A stretch of DNA of 64,000 nt, taken from NCBI RefSeq assembly GCF_000428905.1, contig NZ_AUAV01000024.1, forward strand, positions 1-64,000, given 5' to 3'. The notes under the pieces are model-generated. The model was given only the letters and a program-made list of their open reading frames with translations, was not told the origin of the DNA and ran no database searches. Positions 45,182 to 56,954 of this stretch are shown here, in pieces (the first letter of the stretch is position 1; every line of letters starts with the position of its first letter). A program made the translations under genes and the position numbers. Source of the stretch: Brumicola pallidula DSM 14239 = ACAM 615. Its GTDB lineage: Bacteria; Pseudomonadota; Gammaproteobacteria; Enterobacterales; Alteromonadaceae.

Positions 45182-46060
45182 TCAAGGTTTAAGCTTCAGC
45201 GCATCAAGCGGACTGGCGACTTCATGCAGTAATTTAGTTGCCACTTGCGCATACAGTGCGGTGGTTTCTAATTGCCGGTGCCCCAATAAGGTCTGTATTA
45301 CCCGTATATCCACCTTGGCTTCTAGAAGGTGAGTCGCATAGCTGCGGCGCAAGGTGTGCATAGATATTTTGCGCTCAATCTTTGCTTCATGTGCTGCCGC
45401 TTTGCATGCTCGACTAAGTTGTCGAGTAGAGATGTGATTAAACGGTTGTTGCCCAGGGAATAGCCATCCTCCATTTAACATTAGGCGCTGCTCTTGAGCG
45501 TAGCGCCACCAATCCCTCAAATAGCCGAGTAAAACAGGGGATAACATCGCCAGTCGGTCTTGACTACCCTTGCCTTGTTCAATACGCAGCGCCATCCATT
45601 GACTGTCGATATCGCTCACCTCTAGATCCACAACTTCACTTATCCGCAATCCGGCACCGTATGCCACTGACAATGCCGTGCGATATTTTAGGTTGTGTGC
45701 TGCCTCAATGAGTCGCTTCACTTCCTCAAGGCTGAGTATTTCGGGTAATTTACGGGGTATAGGCACGCAACTTAAGTTCTCCAAGACTTCAGGTCGTTTA
45801 AGCGTTTTGCAAAACACGAATTTTAATCCAATTAGGGTGGAATTGATTGTGTTATTTGAAGTGCCTTGCTCGACTAATGCTATTTGGAATTGTCGCACTT
45901 CTTCAACAGTTGCGTGTGCGGGTGAGCGCTTAAGATACTTGCCAAGTTTGGTCACCGCTCGAAGATAACCAATCTGGGTTTTAGGGCTGAGTTTACGCAT
46001 ATTCATATCGTCTATCATGCGCTGGCGAAGAGGGCTAATAGCTTTTACAGGCTGAGTCAT
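45182..46060 (-). CDS. Tyrosine recombinase of a second IS91-type element
   Basis: A 292-residue integrase. N-terminal SAM-like domain (LSPKTQIGYLRAVTKLGKYL), then catalytic Arg in GAGLRISEVVDL, HxxR in HTLRRSYATHL, His in LLGHRQLETT and Tyr in ALYAQVA. It lacks the extra helix of integron integrases, so it is not IntI. The gene order (recombinase then IS91 transposase stub) matches the first element. The reading frame is intact. Confidence 0.85.
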   Translation of the reverse strand: MTQPVKAISPLRQRMIDDMNMRKLSPKTQIGYLRAVTKLGKYLKRSPAHATVEEVRQFQIALVEQGTSNNTINSTLIGLKFVFCKTLKRPEVLENLSCVPIPRKLPEILSLEEVKRLIEAAHNLKYRTALSVAYGAGLRISEVVDLEVSDIDSQWMALRIEQGKGSQDRLAMLSPVLLGYLRDWWRYAQEQRLMLNGGWLFPGQQPFNHISTRQLSRACKAAAHEAKIERKISMHTLRRSYATHLLEAKVDIRVIQTLLGHRQLETTALYAQVATKLLHEVASPLDALKLKP

Positions 46061-46154
46061 GATGATACTCCTAAGTAAGTTAAGGGCAAAATGCCCTACA
46101 CTTAGCTTAGACGCGAAACGATGGTGGTGTGAAGTCTAAAGATGTTGATGCGGC

Positions 46155-46175
46155 AATTACTACCGCGGAGCGGTT
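46155..46175 (-). mobile_element. Probable outer end of IS91-type element 2
   Basis: ACCGCGGAGCGGT (46162-46174), nearly the same core as the end at 43394-43406, about 100 bases upstream of the recombinase start. Confidence 0.5.
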
Positions 46176-46346
46176 TAGTCCATGTCGGAAAAGCGGCCTA
46201 AAAAATATCCAATTGCCAAGGAAGAGTTCCCGCCATTTGCAGTCTGCGAGTGTGATACTTTATTGTTCTTGGTTTTAACCTATTTGATGCGCCAACTTAA
46301 ATTAATAGGATGCTTAGGCTCTCATAGATTACTCAAAACCCTTAAG

Positions 46347-46369
46347 TTACCCACGATATTGGGTTTTTT
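46347..46369 (+). terminator. Weak intrinsic terminator
   Basis: ACCCA and TGGGT form a 5-bp stem (6-base loop) followed by TTTTT. No clear gene ends here; it may be left from a cassette. Confidence 0.4.
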
Positions 46370-46375
46370 AGTATG

Positions 46376-46705
46376 AAACTTTATTCTCAATTTACACCTA
46401 TAATTATTTATTATAAAACCAATGAAAGTTACTCTTGAAAGAACGAGTGTGCATTTAACTAGCCCTTGGTCAACGAATGTTAGTTAGCCGGTCCTAAGCG
46501 ACTATTGCTTGGGAATATGGAAACCGTTATCCACGTTGAGTTGAGTTGGCAGCTATCGCGATGGAGCACCGACAGATACTGAAGAGGCAATCTCGCTTTT
46601 CCCTGCCACAGATAACACTGATTCAAGCGGCAGTTCGCCGCTGTTGTGAAATGCCCGTCTTCAAATGTACTGTTGATGCACTCGCTCCGAACATAAAGGA
46701 CGATT
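46376..46705. other. Gene-free DNA with a possible gene fragment
   Basis: The plus strand at about 46549-46647 reads GSYRDGAPTDTEEAISLFPATD and then a stop; it looks like the C-terminal end of a protein, but I cannot name it. Nothing else is supported. Confidence 0.3.
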
Positions 46706-46885
46706 TTATGTCTTTAATTTGTTAAGCAAACTTTTCCCATAATTTATTGCGTTCCGCTCAATTTTAGTCAGAGGATCGGTTTTTCCTAGTTTTGGTTCTT
46801 TAAATAATGTTTGGCCAAACTTTATTGCCTCTTTTTCTTTACTGTTGAGCCTTGCCTGCACTGGTTTGTCTTTAGATATGTTCAT
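46706..46885 (-). CDS. Small basic protein downstream of a broken XRE gene
   Basis: A 59-residue frame with AAGGAG nine bases before the ATG at 46885. It is highly charged and helical (ARLNSKEKEAIKFGQTLFKE, KIERNAINYGKSLLNKL). Its ribosome site lies within the last codons of the XRE-like gene, so the two were an operon. No family recognised; a toxin/antitoxin or regulator pair is only a guess. Confidence 0.5.
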   Translation of the reverse strand: MNISKDKPVQARLNSKEKEAIKFGQTLFKEPKLGKTDPLTKIERNAINYGKSLLNKLKT

Positions 46886-46888
46886 GTT

Positions 46889-47068
46889 CTACTCCTTAGT
46901 AATGATATCTGGTGAAGTTTCAAATACAGCTGCAAGGCACTTTAAAGATTCCCAATCTACAATCCGCCCGCTTTCAAATCATTGGATCGTGCGCGAACTT
47001 AAACCTGAATAGCGCGCAAGATCCTCTTGCGACCATTTTTTTTTCAATCGACGCTTCTGAATACTCAT
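46889..47068 (-). pseudogene. XRE-type helix-turn-helix regulator with internal TGA
   Basis: SIQKRRLKKKWSQEDLARYSGLSSRTIQ is the first part of an XRE HTH. A TGA at 46979-46981 stands where the family has Arg (RTIQRxESG); the same frame goes on as FESGRIVDWESLKCLAAVFETSPDI to a TAG at 46889. A single nonsense change disables it unless it is read through. Confidence 0.7.
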
Positions 47069-47482
47069 AAGTTTTCTTTTTACAACTGTGCATTCATTTA
47101 TGACATATCTACACAAGTATGAACACGACCAAATAACGACAAAGTACAGTCTGTCGACGACAATCAGAACGATGTGCACCTAACTATCACCCGAAAAAAT
47201 TGCAGATACGGTGACGTCTAAAAAATCCCTATATTGACAGAGTTACTTTTCATTAAATTCCGTATTTACTGACATTGACCACGTATAACAAAACTTATAT
47301 TTAACCTTATCTCTAAACTGTAGCAAAGAACGGAATTTTTACAATGTAATGCTCTTTACCTGAATTGTCGCCCTACTGTAAACATCAACAGTTAATTTTG
47401 CGGTAAGAGAGGATTGCGAGCATAATCAATTTTATCATTTGTTGAAGCGCAAATGCATGGTAAAAAATAGGCTAAAGGCTCA

Positions 47483-47680
47483 GTGCAAACACGGTTTAAA
47501 TGGTTAAATAGATTTATTATATTTCATAATAATCAACCGCCTTCCGTTGTATTTGATCAGCATGTTGAGCAGTATCTATCCTGCCTAGTTAATCATAAAA
47601 AGTGGTTGGTGAGCGTAAATGGTAGGCGTGAATATCGTTGGCTAATAGCTATTGATGCTAATGATGCTAATGATCAATGA
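47483..47680 (+). pseudogene. Fragment resembling the N-terminal domain of an integron integrase
   Basis: The frame TRFKWLNRFIIFHNNQPPSVVFDQHVEQYLSCLVNHKK resembles the SAM-like core-binding domain of IntI proteins (typically W-I-K-R-F-I-x-F-H-N, then E-x-V-E-x-F-L-x-H-L). The preceding RLK lies in another frame, and after about residue 40 the likeness ends, with no catalytic domain. So this is a relic of about 50 codons. It reads away from the minus-strand attC-like sites, the usual intI orientation. A stray recombinase of another class cannot be excluded. Confidence 0.45.
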
Positions 47681-47686
47681 ATCAGA

Positions 47687-47702
47687 TGTTTCACATGAAA
47701 CT
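47687..47702. promoter_or_regulatory. parS-like palindrome
   Basis: TGTTTCACATGAAACT differs at two of sixteen positions from the chromosomal parS consensus bound by ParB (TGTTTCACGTGAAACA). parAB lies 7-9 kb away. It may be a weak or degenerate site. Confidence 0.4.
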
Positions 47703-47809
47703 AAAGCGGTAATCTAAATACAGTATTGAATCTCTATATTTGTAATTAAATCAGTTTTTGTTAAATAAGAAAGAAGTGCTATATCGACTTTTATGCAACA
47801 GTTTGGTCG

Positions 47810-47849
47810 AAAAAAAACCCAACACATCTTTGCAGATGAAGCTGGGCTT
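47810..47849 (-). terminator. Terminator of the ATP synthase operon
   Basis: On the minus strand GCCCAGCTTCATCT-GCAA-AGATGTGTTGGG forms an imperfect stem, followed by a run of eight T. Confidence 0.85.
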
Positions 47850-47870
47850 TTACGTCACTTTTATATTAAC

Positions 47871-48287
47871 TTACTTACGCAGTTTTTGAATTAATCTCAA
47901 TTGTGCGATGGCTTCGGAAAGCTCAATAGCCGCTTCAGCGTAGTCGAAATCGGCACCGCCGCCTTTGGCGATGATTTCTTCTGCATGCTTTTTAGCGTCT
48001 TCAGCCGCTTTTTCGTCCAGATCTTCTGCACGGATGGCTGTATCAGCAAGAACCGTTACATGACCGGGTTGCACTTCTAGTATGCCGCCAGCTACATAAA
48101 TTAATTCTTCAGCACCAAATTGCTTAACAACTCTTACCATGCCAGGTTGTAAGCTAGTGATTAAAGGAGCGTGGCCAGGATAAATACCTAGCTCACCCTC
48201 TATACCTGTGACCTGAACGGTTTGAACGAGTCCAGAGAAAATTTCTGTTTCTGCGCTAACTACGTCCAAATGTACTGTCATTGCCAT
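47871..48287 (-). CDS. atpC: F1 ATP synthase epsilon subunit
   Basis: A 138-residue protein: N-terminal beta sandwich ([30 protein letters not shown]) and two C-terminal helices (about 90-135). It couples c-ring rotation to F1 and can inhibit ATP hydrolysis. AGGAG lies before the ATG. Last gene of the operon, ahead of the terminator at 47810. Confidence 0.95.
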   Translation of the reverse strand: MAMTVHLDVVSAETEIFSGLVQTVQVTGIEGELGIYPGHAPLITSLQPGMVRVVKQFGAEELIYVAGGILEVQPGHVTVLADTAIRAEDLDEKAAEDAKKHAEEIIAKGGGADFDYAEAAIELSEAIAQLRLIQKLRK

Positions 48288-48339
48288 GTGGTCTCCTTTA
48301 AGGCAGCTTTCACTGCACTATAAGCATTAAGCTAAAAAA

Positions 48340-49740
<1,401 letters not shown>

Positions 49741-49778
49741 CTAAAAATTTTGCTTAACCTAAGTAGCCCACAATGCGC

Positions 49779-50639
49779 TTAAACAGCAGCGGCACCCGAA
49801 ACGATTTCACTAATTTCTTGTGTAATCGCCGCTTGGCGAGCCTTGTTGTATATTAATTGCAAATCATCAATAAGGTCACCTGCATTGTCTGTAGCTGCCT
49901 TCATGGCAACCATACGCGCAGCTTGTTCTGAGGCTACGTTTTCAACAACACCTTGGTAAACTACTGTTTCAATATATCTACCAAGTAACGCAGTCAGGAT
50001 CTCATCCGCATCAGGCTCATAAATATAGTCCCAGCTATGCGGACGTTGCGCCTCTTCATCTTTAGGAAGGGGTAACAACTCACTAATTACGGGTTCTTGG
50101 GTCATCGTATTTACATAGCGATTGTTTACCAAATAAACTTTATCTATTTTACCGCTCTCATAAGCATCAAGAATGACTCTTACAGTACCGATAACTTCAC
50201 TTAAACTAGGCTTATCACCCAATCCAGATTCCGCTGCCAATACATTGCCACCAAAGCGTGAAAAGAAAGTCACTGCTTTCGCACCTAACGCGGCAAAGTA
50301 CAGTCCTTTGCCTTCATCTTGATAAGCTTTAATACGCGTAGAAACAGCTTTAAATTCATTGGTGTTTAGGCCACCACACAACCCTCTATCAGTTGATATT
50401 ACAATGAAGCCAACATTCTTCACTTCTCGCTCTTCTAAGAACGGATGCTTAAAATCTAGGTTACCATTTGCAATATGTCCGATGACCGTTTTCATACTTT
50501 TGGAATAGGGACGCCCTGAAGCCATGCGTTCCTGTGCCTTTTTCATTTTTGAGGCGGCAACCATCTCCATCGCGCTGGTAATTTTTTGGGTGTTTTTAAT
50601 ACTCCCAATTTTACCTTTAATCTCTTTTCCGCTTGCCAT
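49779..50639 (-). CDS. atpG: F1 ATP synthase gamma subunit
   Basis: A 286-residue protein with the N-terminal helix ([32 protein letters not shown]) and C-terminal helix ending ([22 protein letters not shown]) that form the rotating shaft. Confidence 0.97.
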   Translation of the reverse strand: MASGKEIKGKIGSIKNTQKITSAMEMVAASKMKKAQERMASGRPYSKSMKTVIGHIANGNLDFKHPFLEEREVKNVGFIVISTDRGLCGGLNTNEFKAVSTRIKAYQDEGKGLYFAALGAKAVTFFSRFGGNVLAAESGLGDKPSLSEVIGTVRVILDAYESGKIDKVYLVNNRYVNTMTQEPVISELLPLPKDEEAQRPHSWDYIYEPDADEILTALLGRYIETVVYQGVVENVASEQAARMVAMKAATDNAGDLIDDLQLIYNKARQAAITQEISEIVSGAAAV

Positions 50640-50696
50640 GAAACCTTCTCCAATTACGCTACAACAGTCCCCAACGCGTGCATTGGGGTTGTGTAA

Positions 50697-52238
50697 TTAC
50701 CAGCTTTGAGTTGATTTGAAATTATCAAATGCTTCTTTTAGCTGACTTTCAATATCGTCATTATAATTACCACTTTGGTTAATAGTATCCATCAGTTCCT
50801 TTTTCTCACTATTCATAAATGAGTGCAGAGCTGATTCGAAATCAAGAACTTTGGGAAGTTCTATATCTCGCAAATAACCTTTTTCAGCAGCAAAAAGAGA
50901 GACAGCCATTTCAGCAACAGAAAGCGGCGCATATTGGTTCTGCTTCATGAGCTCCATTACACGTTGACCGTGCTCTAATTGAGCTCTTGTTGCTTCATCA
51001 AGATCAGACGCAAACTGAGAAAATGCTGCCAGTTCACGATATTGAGCCAATGCTAAGCGTATACCACCACCAAGCTTTTTGATGATTTTAGTCTGCGCAG
51101 CACCACCAACGCGAGATACCGATATACCAGCGTTCACAGCAGGACGGATACCGGCGTTAAACAAATCAGTTTCTAAGAAAATTTGACCATCGGTAATAGA
51201 GATAACGTTAGTCGGAACGAATGCTGATACGTCACCTGCTTGTGTCTCAATAATAGGTAAAGCGGTAAGTGACCCGGTTTTCCCTTTTACTTCACCGTTG
51301 GTGTACTTTTCAACGTAATTAGCGTTTACACGAGCGGCACGTTCTAATAAACGTGAATGCAAATAGAATACGTCACCAGGATAAGCTTCGCGGCCAGGCG
51401 GTCTACGCAACAACAATGAAACTTGACGGTACGCAACAGCTTGCTTAGACAAGTCATCATAAACAATTAAAGCGTCTTCGCCGCGGTCACGAAAATATTC
51501 ACCCATTGTGCAACCAGAATAAGGCGCTAGATATTGCAAAGCAGCTGATTCAGAAGCTGAGGCAGCAACAATGATAGTATGGCTCATAGCGCCATGCTCT
51601 TCGAGCTTGCGCACTACGTTAGCGATAGTAGATGATTTTTGACCAATAGCCACGTAAACGCATTTAACGCCTGTGCCCTTTTGGTTAATGATCGCATCAA
51701 TGGCTAGCGCCGTCTTACCAGTTTGGCGATCGCCAATAATAAGTTCACGCTGACCTTTGCCGACTGGGATCATAGCGTCAACAGACTTATATCCAGTTTG
51801 CACAGGTTGATCAACTGATTGACGTTCAATTACGCCTGGGGCAATTTTTTCGACCGGTTCAAAAGTCGTAGCATTAATCGTACCTTTACCATCAATTGGC
51901 TCACCAAGTGTATTAACAACTCGGCCTAACAATTCTGGTCCAACGGGTACTTCAAGAATACGACCAGAAGACTTCACTTTGTCACCTTCTTGCAAGTCAA
52001 TATAAGGACCCATTACAACGGCGCCTACTGAATCTCGCTCAAGGTTCAATGCGATCGCATAGCGACCACCTGGTAATTCAATCATTTCACCTTGCATTAC
52101 ATCTGCAAGGCCATTTATACGAATAATACCGTCGCTGACACCAACGATAGTACCTTCGTTTCTAGCTTCACTTACTACTTCGAACTGATCAATTCGTTTC
52201 TTAATCAGTTCTGCTATCTCTGTAGAATTAAGTTGCAT
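50697..52238 (-). CDS. atpA: F1 ATP synthase alpha subunit
   Basis: A 513-residue protein with Walker [10 protein letters not shown] and the [33 protein letters not shown] region. Non-catalytic nucleotide-binding partner of beta in the F1 hexamer. Full usual length. Confidence 0.97.
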   Translation of the reverse strand: MQLNSTEIAELIKKRIDQFEVVSEARNEGTIVGVSDGIIRINGLADVMQGEMIELPGGRYAIALNLERDSVGAVVMGPYIDLQEGDKVKSSGRILEVPVGPELLGRVVNTLGEPIDGKGTINATTFEPVEKIAPGVIERQSVDQPVQTGYKSVDAMIPVGKGQRELIIGDRQTGKTALAIDAIINQKGTGVKCVYVAIGQKSSTIANVVRKLEEHGAMSHTIIVAASASESAALQYLAPYSGCTMGEYFRDRGEDALIVYDDLSKQAVAYRQVSLLLRRPPGREAYPGDVFYLHSRLLERAARVNANYVEKYTNGEVKGKTGSLTALPIIETQAGDVSAFVPTNVISITDGQIFLETDLFNAGIRPAVNAGISVSRVGGAAQTKIIKKLGGGIRLALAQYRELAAFSQFASDLDEATRAQLEHGQRVMELMKQNQYAPLSVAEMAVSLFAAEKGYLRDIELPKVLDFESALHSFMNSEKKELMDTINQSGNYNDDIESQLKEAFDNFKSTQSW

Positions 52239-52251
52239 ACTTATATTCCCG

Positions 52252-52785
52252 TTATGCTTGTAACGCGTCGTTAAGACGGTTCAATTGTGAATTTACGGAG
52301 CCGTCTATCACGGTATCGCCAGCTTTTATAATCATGCCGGCAATAAGAGTCGGATCCACGCTACAATTAAGCTGTACTTTACGGTCAAATCGCTTTTCTA
52401 AGGCAGCGCTCAATTTTGTTAATTGTGCTTCGCTCAATATGGCTGCAGATAAAACATCAACGTTAATTTGTTTTTCGCTCTCTATTTTGAGCTCGTTATA
52501 CAGTGTTGATATTTCAGGTAGCAGCGTAAGGCGATTATTTTCCGCTAAAACTTTGATTAAGTTTTTACCATGTTCGTTGAGTTGTTCACCACAGACTTTA
52601 GTAAATACATCAGTAACGAGTCCTGAGGCTACTGCGCCAGACATGTAATGATGCATATTGTCATTCATCGATACCTCGGCAGCAAAAGCTAACATCGCTT
52701 GCCAGTCGTCTATGGCGGACTTCTCAACTGCGAAATTAAACGCAGCTATAGCATAAGGTCGAGCAACTGTTGTCAATTCAGACAT
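52252..52785 (-). CDS. atpH: F1 ATP synthase delta subunit
   Basis: A 177-residue protein that starts [15 protein letters not shown] and ends [24 protein letters not shown], the delta/OSCP signature. It ties F1 to the peripheral stalk (b subunits). Confidence 0.95.
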   Translation of the reverse strand: MSELTTVARPYAIAAFNFAVEKSAIDDWQAMLAFAAEVSMNDNMHHYMSGAVASGLVTDVFTKVCGEQLNEHGKNLIKVLAENNRLTLLPEISTLYNELKIESEKQINVDVLSAAILSEAQLTKLSAALEKRFDRKVQLNCSVDPTLIAGMIIKAGDTVIDGSVNSQLNRLNDALQA

Positions 52786-52796
52786 GGCTCATTCTC

Positions 52797-53267
52797 CTAA
52801 AGCTCGGCGACAAGTTTTTCAACAATGTCACTGTGCGCTTGTGCATCAATTTCACGTGCTAAAATTTTCTGAGCGCCGGAAATAGCTAACACAGCAACTT
52901 GCTTGCGCAAATCTTCTTTAACGCGATTCTTTTCAGCTTCAATTTCAGCATAACCTTGAGCGATAATATTTTCGCGCTCGGTATGCCCTCGCTGAGTCTC
53001 ATCATCTATAATCTGAGACGCTCTTCTTTTCGCCTGATCGATAATCTTGCTGGCCTCATCTTTGGCTTCACGAAGTTTATCAGTCACGCTTGATTGAGCT
53101 AACTCTAGATCTTTTTCTGCGCGTTCAGACGCAGCAAGACCATCTGCTATTTTCTTTTGTCTTTCCTCAATCGCAGCAATGATTGGCGGCCATACATATT
53201 TCATGCAAAAGGCTACAAACACTGTGAATGCGATGAGCTGACCTATTAGAGTGGCGTTAAAGTTCAC
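52797..53267 (-). CDS. atpF: F0 ATP synthase b subunit
   Basis: A 156-residue protein: a short membrane anchor ([23 protein letters not shown]) followed by a long charged helix, the peripheral stalk. Confidence 0.96.
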   Translation of the reverse strand: MNFNATLIGQLIAFTVFVAFCMKYVWPPIIAAIEERQKKIADGLAASERAEKDLELAQSSVTDKLREAKDEASKIIDQAKRRASQIIDDETQRGHTERENIIAQGYAEIEAEKNRVKEDLRKQVAVLAISGAQKILAREIDAQAHSDIVEKLVAEL

Positions 53268-53310
53268 GTCCGCTCCTCCTATTGTTTATTCGTTAACCTA
53301 AAATAGATTG

Positions 53311-53568
<258 letters not shown>

Positions 53569-53572
53569 TTAA

Positions 53573-53597
53573 ATGTAAAAATGTAAAAATGTAAAAA
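53573..53597. repeat. Tandem 8-base repeat (ATGTAAAA)3 between atpE and atpB
   Basis: Three perfect ATGTAAAA units lie in the 54-base gap before the atpE start, downstream of the atpB stop side. Mononucleotide-like slippage is possible; whether it tunes translation is unknown. Confidence 0.8.
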
Positions 53598-53604
53598 TAT
53601 AAAC

Positions 53605-54441
<837 letters not shown>

Positions 54442-54494
54442 TTAACCTGCTTTGTATAATTTAAAAATATTTACATTAATTAAGTGCGTTGTCT

Positions 54495-54872
54495 TTAAGA
54501 CTTTCGACTTAACCAGACCATGGCGAACCATTGACTTAACATTGCGACCACATAAGCACCAAATACAGGAAACGGTGCTGTATTTAGTTGAGAAAATGCA
54601 ATAGCAAAAAATACGGTTGTTAGAACCAATTTAATTTTTAAACCTTGGTTAAAACTTTGTGCGACAATTCTACTTTTTGTCGCACCAGCGTATCGGAATG
54701 TCCAATACGCGAAAAAACTATGCGGTATTATAAATGTGATAGAACCAATAACGACCGCTACCGTGTGGTCTGGGTTGACGCAAAAAACAATCACTATTAA
54801 CACTAATGAAGTTATAAATTGCGCAATAATTCCTTTTTTAGCTAATTGTTGCCCTTTATCGGCCAAATTCAC
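54495..54872 (-). CDS. atpI: ATP synthase assembly-associated membrane protein AtpI
   Basis: A 125-residue protein with four hydrophobic segments, in the usual place as first gene of the atp operon. The start is GTG at 54872. AtpI assists c-ring assembly in some bacteria. Confidence 0.85.
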   Translation of the reverse strand: MNLADKGQQLAKKGIIAQFITSLVLIVIVFCVNPDHTVAVVIGSITFIIPHSFFAYWTFRYAGATKSRIVAQSFNQGLKIKLVLTTVFFAIAFSQLNTAPFPVFGAYVVAMLSQWFAMVWLSRKS

Positions 54873-55042
54873 AAGTACCGTTCCATCTTAAAATACATAC
54901 CCACTCAAAGGCGCGAGAAGTATACTGATATAACAGAGGAATTCAACTACTTCGCAAATTTTTCACTATACTGGTGCAGTTTCTGCAAAAGAATAAATAA
55001 TGTAAATTCACAAGCAAGAAAAACCGATCTATTCATCAGGTT

Positions 55043-55954
55043 TTACCGATCTTTAACTGCCATTTTCTCTAAAATACCGTCTAGTTGTTCTAAATCACTA
55101 AAGTTAATAACTAGCTTACCCTTGCCTTTACGGTTATGCGCTATTTGCACATGCGTACCAAAATTTTCTGATAATGAGGTTTCTAAGCGTTTAACGTCTG
55201 GGTCAACTATGGGGTCTTTACTGGGTGTTTCAGGTGTCGGATTGTCAATATCTGATTGCGTTTTTTTCACCAGATTCTCAGTTTCTCGCACTGTTAATCC
55301 TTTATCAGCAACAAGTTTAGCAATCTCTGATTGCACATCGCCTTCAAGTGCTAACAGTGCGCGCGCGTGACCCATATCAATATCGCCATACTCAAGTAAA
55401 CGCTTGACGTCATCTCGTAAACTGTTCAAACGCAATAAATTAGTCACTGTCGTACGAGACTTACCCACGGCATCGGCAACTTGCTGATGAGTTAAGTTAA
55501 ACTCGATCATAAGTCGGTCTAGCGCCTGAGCTTCTTCCATCGCATTGAGGTCTTCACGCTGAATATTTTCAATCAATGCAATTGCCACAGCCGCATCGTC
55601 AGCAACGTCTTTAATTAAACACGGGATAACGTCTAATTTAGCTAACTGTGCTGCACGCCATCTGCGCTCACCGGCAATAATTTCATATTTGTCAGTGTTA
55701 ATTTGACGCACAACAATAGGCTGAATAATACCTTGTGAGCGGATCGAAGCGGCGAGTTCTTCAAGCGCTTCGGATGACATATCTTTTCTAGGTTGGTATT
55801 TACCCGGCTGCATAAACTCAATGGGAATATGTTTTAGTTCATTTTGTTCACCGGACGCATTTTCTGCGGCTTGTCGTTGTTTGTCGGCATGACTGCGACT
55901 AGTTGCAAGTAATGCGTCTAAGCCCCTACCTAAGCCTTTATTTTTTGGTGACAT
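55043..55954 (-). CDS. parB: Chromosome partition protein ParB
   Basis: A 303-residue protein with the ParB nuclease-like N-domain (GKYQPRKDM, IAGERRWRAAQLA), HTH (LTHQQVADAVGKSRTTVTNLLRL) and C-terminal dimer domain. It binds parS and, with ParA, moves the origin. Confidence 0.95.
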   Translation of the reverse strand: MSPKNKGLGRGLDALLATSRSHADKQRQAAENASGEQNELKHIPIEFMQPGKYQPRKDMSSEALEELAASIRSQGIIQPIVVRQINTDKYEIIAGERRWRAAQLAKLDVIPCLIKDVADDAAVAIALIENIQREDLNAMEEAQALDRLMIEFNLTHQQVADAVGKSRTTVTNLLRLNSLRDDVKRLLEYGDIDMGHARALLALEGDVQSEIAKLVADKGLTVRETENLVKKTQSDIDNPTPETPSKDPIVDPDVKRLETSLSENFGTHVQIAHNRKGKGKLVINFSDLEQLDGILEKMAVKDR

Positions 55955-56034
55955 CCTAACCTCTGATATTTCTTAATGAGCTATTTTTAAACTTCTCACT
56001 ATTTATTATTTTTAATAATATATTTTTCAATGAC

Positions 56035-56048
56035 AGTAAGCGCTTACT
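56035..56048. promoter_or_regulatory. 14-bp perfect palindrome between parB and parA
   Basis: AGTAAGCGCTTACT is a perfect palindrome in the 108-base gap downstream of parA. It might be a regulator site or a cruciform; no protein is assigned. Confidence 0.35.
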
Positions 56049-56062
56049 TACTAAAATAAATA

Positions 56063-56830
56063 TTAAGTAACACGTCGACGTAGTATCTCACCTGCTAGCG
56101 CTAAGTAAGCTTTAGCGCCAGTTGATGATTTGTCATAGTACATTGCTGGCGTTCCGAAACTTGGTGCTTCTGCCAACCTAACATTGCGTGGAATAACGGT
56201 ACGATACACTTGATCGCCAAAATGACGTTTTAACTGTTCTGATACATCATTCGCTAATCTATTTCGGGGGTCATACATGGTTCTTAAAACGCCCTCAATT
56301 TTTAAATTTGGATTAACCACTGAAGCTAACTTATGAATAGTGTCCATCAATGCCGTTAATCCTTCCAGAGCATAATATTCACATTGCATAGGTACAAGTA
56401 CTGAATCCGAGGCGGCCATTGCGTTTACGGTAAGTTGATTTAACGACGGTGGACAATCTATAAAAATATAATCGTAATCATGCTGTACGCTCTCAAGTGC
56501 TCTGCGCAACCGTAATTCACGTGCAAATACTTCCATTAATTTAATTTCGGCAGCAGTGACATCAGAATTACCTGCAATCAGATCGTATTTTCCAGCTGTA
56601 TTTTTAATAATAACTTCTTTGGCGGGCACATCTTCAATGAGCAATTCATAACATGTATTTTCAACGTCGTACTTGTCGACGCCACTACCCATAGTGGCAT
56701 TACCCTGTGGATCGAGATCAATCAGCAATACCCGACGCTTTGTCGCTGCCATTGACGCAGCAACGTTAACCGCAGTCGTTGTTTTACCAACACCACCTTT
56801 TTGATTCGCGATAGAGATGACTTTCGCCAC
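56063..56830 (-). CDS. parA: Chromosome partition ATPase ParA
   Basis: A 255-residue protein with deviant Walker A KGGVGKTTTAVN near residues 10-20 and DCPPSLNQLTVNAM. The start is GTG at 56830 (GGAAT upstream). ParA/Soj uses ATP to pull ParB-parS complexes. Confidence 0.95.
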   Translation of the reverse strand: MAKVISIANQKGGVGKTTTAVNVAASMAATKRRVLLIDLDPQGNATMGSGVDKYDVENTCYELLIEDVPAKEVIIKNTAGKYDLIAGNSDVTAAEIKLMEVFARELRLRRALESVQHDYDYIFIDCPPSLNQLTVNAMAASDSVLVPMQCEYYALEGLTALMDTIHKLASVVNPNLKIEGVLRTMYDPRNRLANDVSEQLKRHFGDQVYRTVIPRNVRLAEAPSFGTPAMYYDKSSTGAKAYLALAGEILRRRVT

Positions 56831-56954
56831 AATGTATTCCGTTTGTTATGAGTTGAAGACCACTGTGATTTCGTCACATTTCATTTTTTGACAGTTGTTA
56901 CGTACCACTTTTAACTAAAAATCTATTTCAATAACCGATAAGCAACACAGTAGG

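Noticed and set aside
45182-46060. Tyrosine recombinase as an integron integrase
   Set aside because: It lacks the IntI-specific extra helix, and the gene order with an IS91-type transposase stub explains it better.
46182-46376. 64-codon plus-strand frame
   Set aside because: It runs into a terminator-like hairpin; no known family and no good ribosome site.
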